Assembly (NCBI GenBank): GCA_964036295.1
Contig: OZ038465.1
Coordinates: forward strand, 7,013,667 to 7,077,666
Direction: 5' to 3'
Length of the DNA: 64,000 bases
DNA from: Plumapathes pennacea
Lineage: Eukaryota; Cnidaria; Anthozoa; Antipatharia; Myriopathidae
The translations under genes and the position numbers were made by a program. Shown here one piece after another: positions 62,023-64,000 of this stretch. Within the stretch, counting starts at the first letter, position 1. The number at the start of each line of letters is the position of its first letter. The notes beneath the pieces are model-generated. The model did no database searches and was not told the origin of the DNA. It worked only from the letters and a program-made list of their open reading frames with translations.

Positions 62023-62549
62023 TATACAAGATTTGTGCGGGCAAAAGTTGCACGGAGAATATTCTGAGAGCACAGACAACAAATGTCTCTTAGACCACGT
62101 ACACTGCTTGGTAACCAGGTCTCAAGTCTCGAACAAAAATGGCTGTTGAGCGAATTATTTAGCCACGAGGGCCGCGCCGGATTAAAGCAGAAGCCACGCT
62201 GAGCAAAATTGGCAGCGGAATTATTGCGTACTTCCAAAGTGCAACGACTTATACAATACAACTATTACAAGTATTTCAGCTCATATTACTACAGTATACT
62301 TCTTCTTCTCGCAAGCACCAGTCCTCTATTAAACTGTCAGGCTTTGAAGTCGCTCCTTGCTCTTGCGTATAATTTTGAACAAAACTGCGTTTGTCTGTCG
62401 CTCAATGTGGTTGTTTCTAGTTGTTGTTATTGTTTGATTGTTTGTTTGTTTGTTTCAGTCGTCTCATCCGCGGGAGAGTGGGACTGAGGACGAGAGCGAC
62501 GAGCTATCCCAGGGTGCACTAGCGGTGCTCGTCCTCTTTGGGTTCCAAA
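62023..62549. promoter_or_regulatory. Divergent promoter region of SLC38A10 and RPL18, with 5'TOP-like tract
   Basis: The start codons of two divergent genes are only about 530 bp apart, so both promoters must lie here or in the leaders. Just before the RPL18 ATG is CCTCTTT (62533-62539), which fits a 5'-terminal oligopyrimidine start typical of ribosomal protein mRNAs (translation controlled by mTOR signalling in animals). No TATA box is obvious. The transcription starts are inferred. Confidence 0.55.
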
Positions 62550-63511
62550 ATGGTGAGTCTGAAATCTGTTGTAGAATTAGTTAGAATCATCCATGGATAT
62601 CTCAGCCATCCTCTCAATCTAAATTCCCATTTTCATGCCATCTTGATCTATACTGTATCCTCACGCCTCATACACTTTTCCAGGGGATTGACATCGACCA
62701 CCGGCATAAGAGGAAGAGTGTAAGGAGAGAGCCCGTGTCGCAGAATGTGTACATTCGACTGCTAGTGAAGGTTTGTTGTGTAGATCTCCGTTGCCATTGC
62801 TTCATATGGAATGAGTTCTAATGCCTTATTTTATTTCCCTTCCAGCTGTATCGTTTCCTGGCCCGCCGCACAAATGCCTCATTCAACAAAGTTGTTTTGA
62901 AACGACTCTGTATGAGCCGCACAAACCGTCCCCCCATGTCCTTGTCCCGTGTGGTGAGTGAAAGAAGATTATCTGGTTTGGGCAAAAGAAGCTGAACTGG
63001 CGTAAAACACGCTTAATCTCTTTTTGCTGTGCTTTGACATTTTTAGATATTCCGCAAACGAGAGGTAGTTGCCTTCACGACATAAAGTTGTTATGTGAAC
63101 TCTGCAGTACAACTGTTCATTTCAGATTCGAAAGATGAAAGCTAAGGGCATCGAAGGCAAGATAACTGTGGTTGTTGGCACCATAACAGATGATGTGAGG
63201 ATTTTTGAAGTGCCTGCACTCAAAGTAAGCTGAGTTTGCTATTTATTTCCTTGGATTAAGAAACCAAGTTCGATTTTGTCAGGCTAATGTGCTAAACTGA
63301 GCTATGATCACAGCATAACCAAATCGTGTGTACCACATACCTTATCATTTTATATTTACCTAGAGCCCTCTCTGTTTGGTTTGTTAGGTGTGTGCTCTTC
63401 ACGTGACCGATGGGGCACGTGCCAAGATCCTTAAGGCTGGTGGTGAGATCATGACGTTTGACCAGTTGGCTATGCGTGCTCCTAAGGGACAGAACACTGT
63501 GCTGCTTCAAG
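62550..63511 (+). CDS. RPL18: 60S ribosomal protein L18 (eL18), 5' part; 3' end beyond window
   Basis: A component of the large cytosolic ribosomal subunit. Exons are 62550-62552 (ATG only), 62684-62770, 62846-62953, 63126-63224 and 63388-63511, all GT-AG and in phase; about 140 of the expected ~188 residues are present. Recognisable blocks are [69 protein letters not shown] and GQNTVLLQG. The start codon is immediately followed by an intron, common in ribosomal protein genes. The last exon(s) lie right of the window; intron 5 already contains a MITE (about 63590-63880) and a poly-G run. Confidence 0.95.
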
Positions 63512-63589
63512 GTTAGTCATTGATCGGCTGTTGTATAATAGTGGCCTTAAGCAAGGCACATAGATTGTGGAAAACTGTCAAAAACCAAA

Positions 63590-63880
63590 ATCAAAGCAAT
63601 CACAGAGCCAATCAATGAGATGAGCAAAAACATCCAACCAATTAGAAGTACGAGCAAAACTAAAACCAAGTAAAACTGTGATTGGTTTTACTGACCAATC
63701 AGCAATGCGAGAACACGCCATTGCTACTTACTTTCTTGTGTGAGAATATCACAACCAGGTTTTGCTTTGCTCTTGATTGGCCGAGAATGTTGCTAAACTT
63801 GTCAGGACCAATCGGAAGGCATAGCAAACTCAAAATGAAAGCAATACTTTCAACAATCCTGTGATAATGGCTCTAAGTTT
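63590..63880. mobile_element. Intronic CCAAT/ATTGG-rich MITE (RPL18 intron 5)
   Basis: It contains TGATTGGTTTTACTGACCAATCAGC and CTCTTGATTGGCCGAGAATG, followed by TTGCTAAACTTGTCAGGACC. It is related to the copies in CPT2 intron 6 and SLC38A10 intron 4. No coding potential. Confidence 0.5.
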
Positions 63881-63936
63881 CTGTATGGTCAAAATAGTCT
63901 CCTTCAGTCAGCTGTTACAGTTGTGGATGTGGTTAC

Positions 63937-63967
<31 letters not shown>

Positions 63968-64000
63968 CTTTTAGTGTTCAGATCTCCCACAAAAATTTAA

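Noticed and set aside
1-64000. CRISPR arrays, operons, bacterial promoters or ribosome binding sites
   Set aside because: The DNA is clearly eukaryotic; the regular repeats here are satellites and minisatellites without spacers.

Overview
The window is eukaryotic nuclear DNA from an animal, most likely an anthozoan cnidarian such as a coral or sea anemone. Genes are split by GT-AG introns and encode clear metazoan orthologues (CPT2, SLC38A10, ribosomal protein eL18). The spaces between them are packed with foldback elements, MITEs, Helitrons and satellite DNA. Dispersed elements with repeated 'CCCTATTTCAGACC' and pogo-like 'CAGTGGAACCTCG' ends look like those I associate with coral genomes; that link is an impression, not a search result.

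Layout. (1) 1-11.5 kb: a satellite array of about 32 monomers of roughly 334 bp, with a diverged inverted copy and a dispersed element at its left edge. (2) 11.5-23 kb: a short MITE-filled spacer, then the complete CPT2 gene (minus strand, 11 exons, 675 codons reconstructed here), whose introns carry MITEs, a 14-copy 24-bp minisatellite and a large inverted-repeat element. (3) 23-35.1 kb: tandem segmental duplications that begin 48 bp upstream of the CPT2 start codon. They carry a recurrent unknown minus-strand ORF and are interrupted by a Helitron whose empty site survives in the sister copies. A second, 5'-truncated Helitron copy carries its own nested insertion. (4) 35.1-49.2 kb: a two-gene minus-strand block, an F-box protein gene (3 coding exons) and a caspase-like (C14) protein gene (2 exons). 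A diverged duplicate of about 225 bp lies upstream of each. A 3.65-kb foldback element with 8-bp target duplications sits 18 bp upstream of the caspase-like start codon. (5) 49.2-53.5 kb: a mostly empty stretch with one small plus-strand gene for a secreted peptide-like precursor. (6) 53.5-62 kb: the complete SLC38A10-like transporter gene (minus, 14 exons, 725 codons), with a LINE remnant in its first intron. (7) 62.5-64 kb: the 5' five exons of RPL18 (plus), divergent from SLC38A10 and cut by the window edge.

The genes do not form a pathway. CPT2 (mitochondrial fatty-acid import), SLC38A10 (amino-acid transporter family) and eL18 are housekeeping genes. The less ordinary part is the F-box/caspase-like pair with shared upstream DNA, one member of which has a large, apparently young hairpin element at its 5' end. 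Gene models were built by hand from splice motifs, reading-phase agreement and remembered family features; no alignment or transcript was available.
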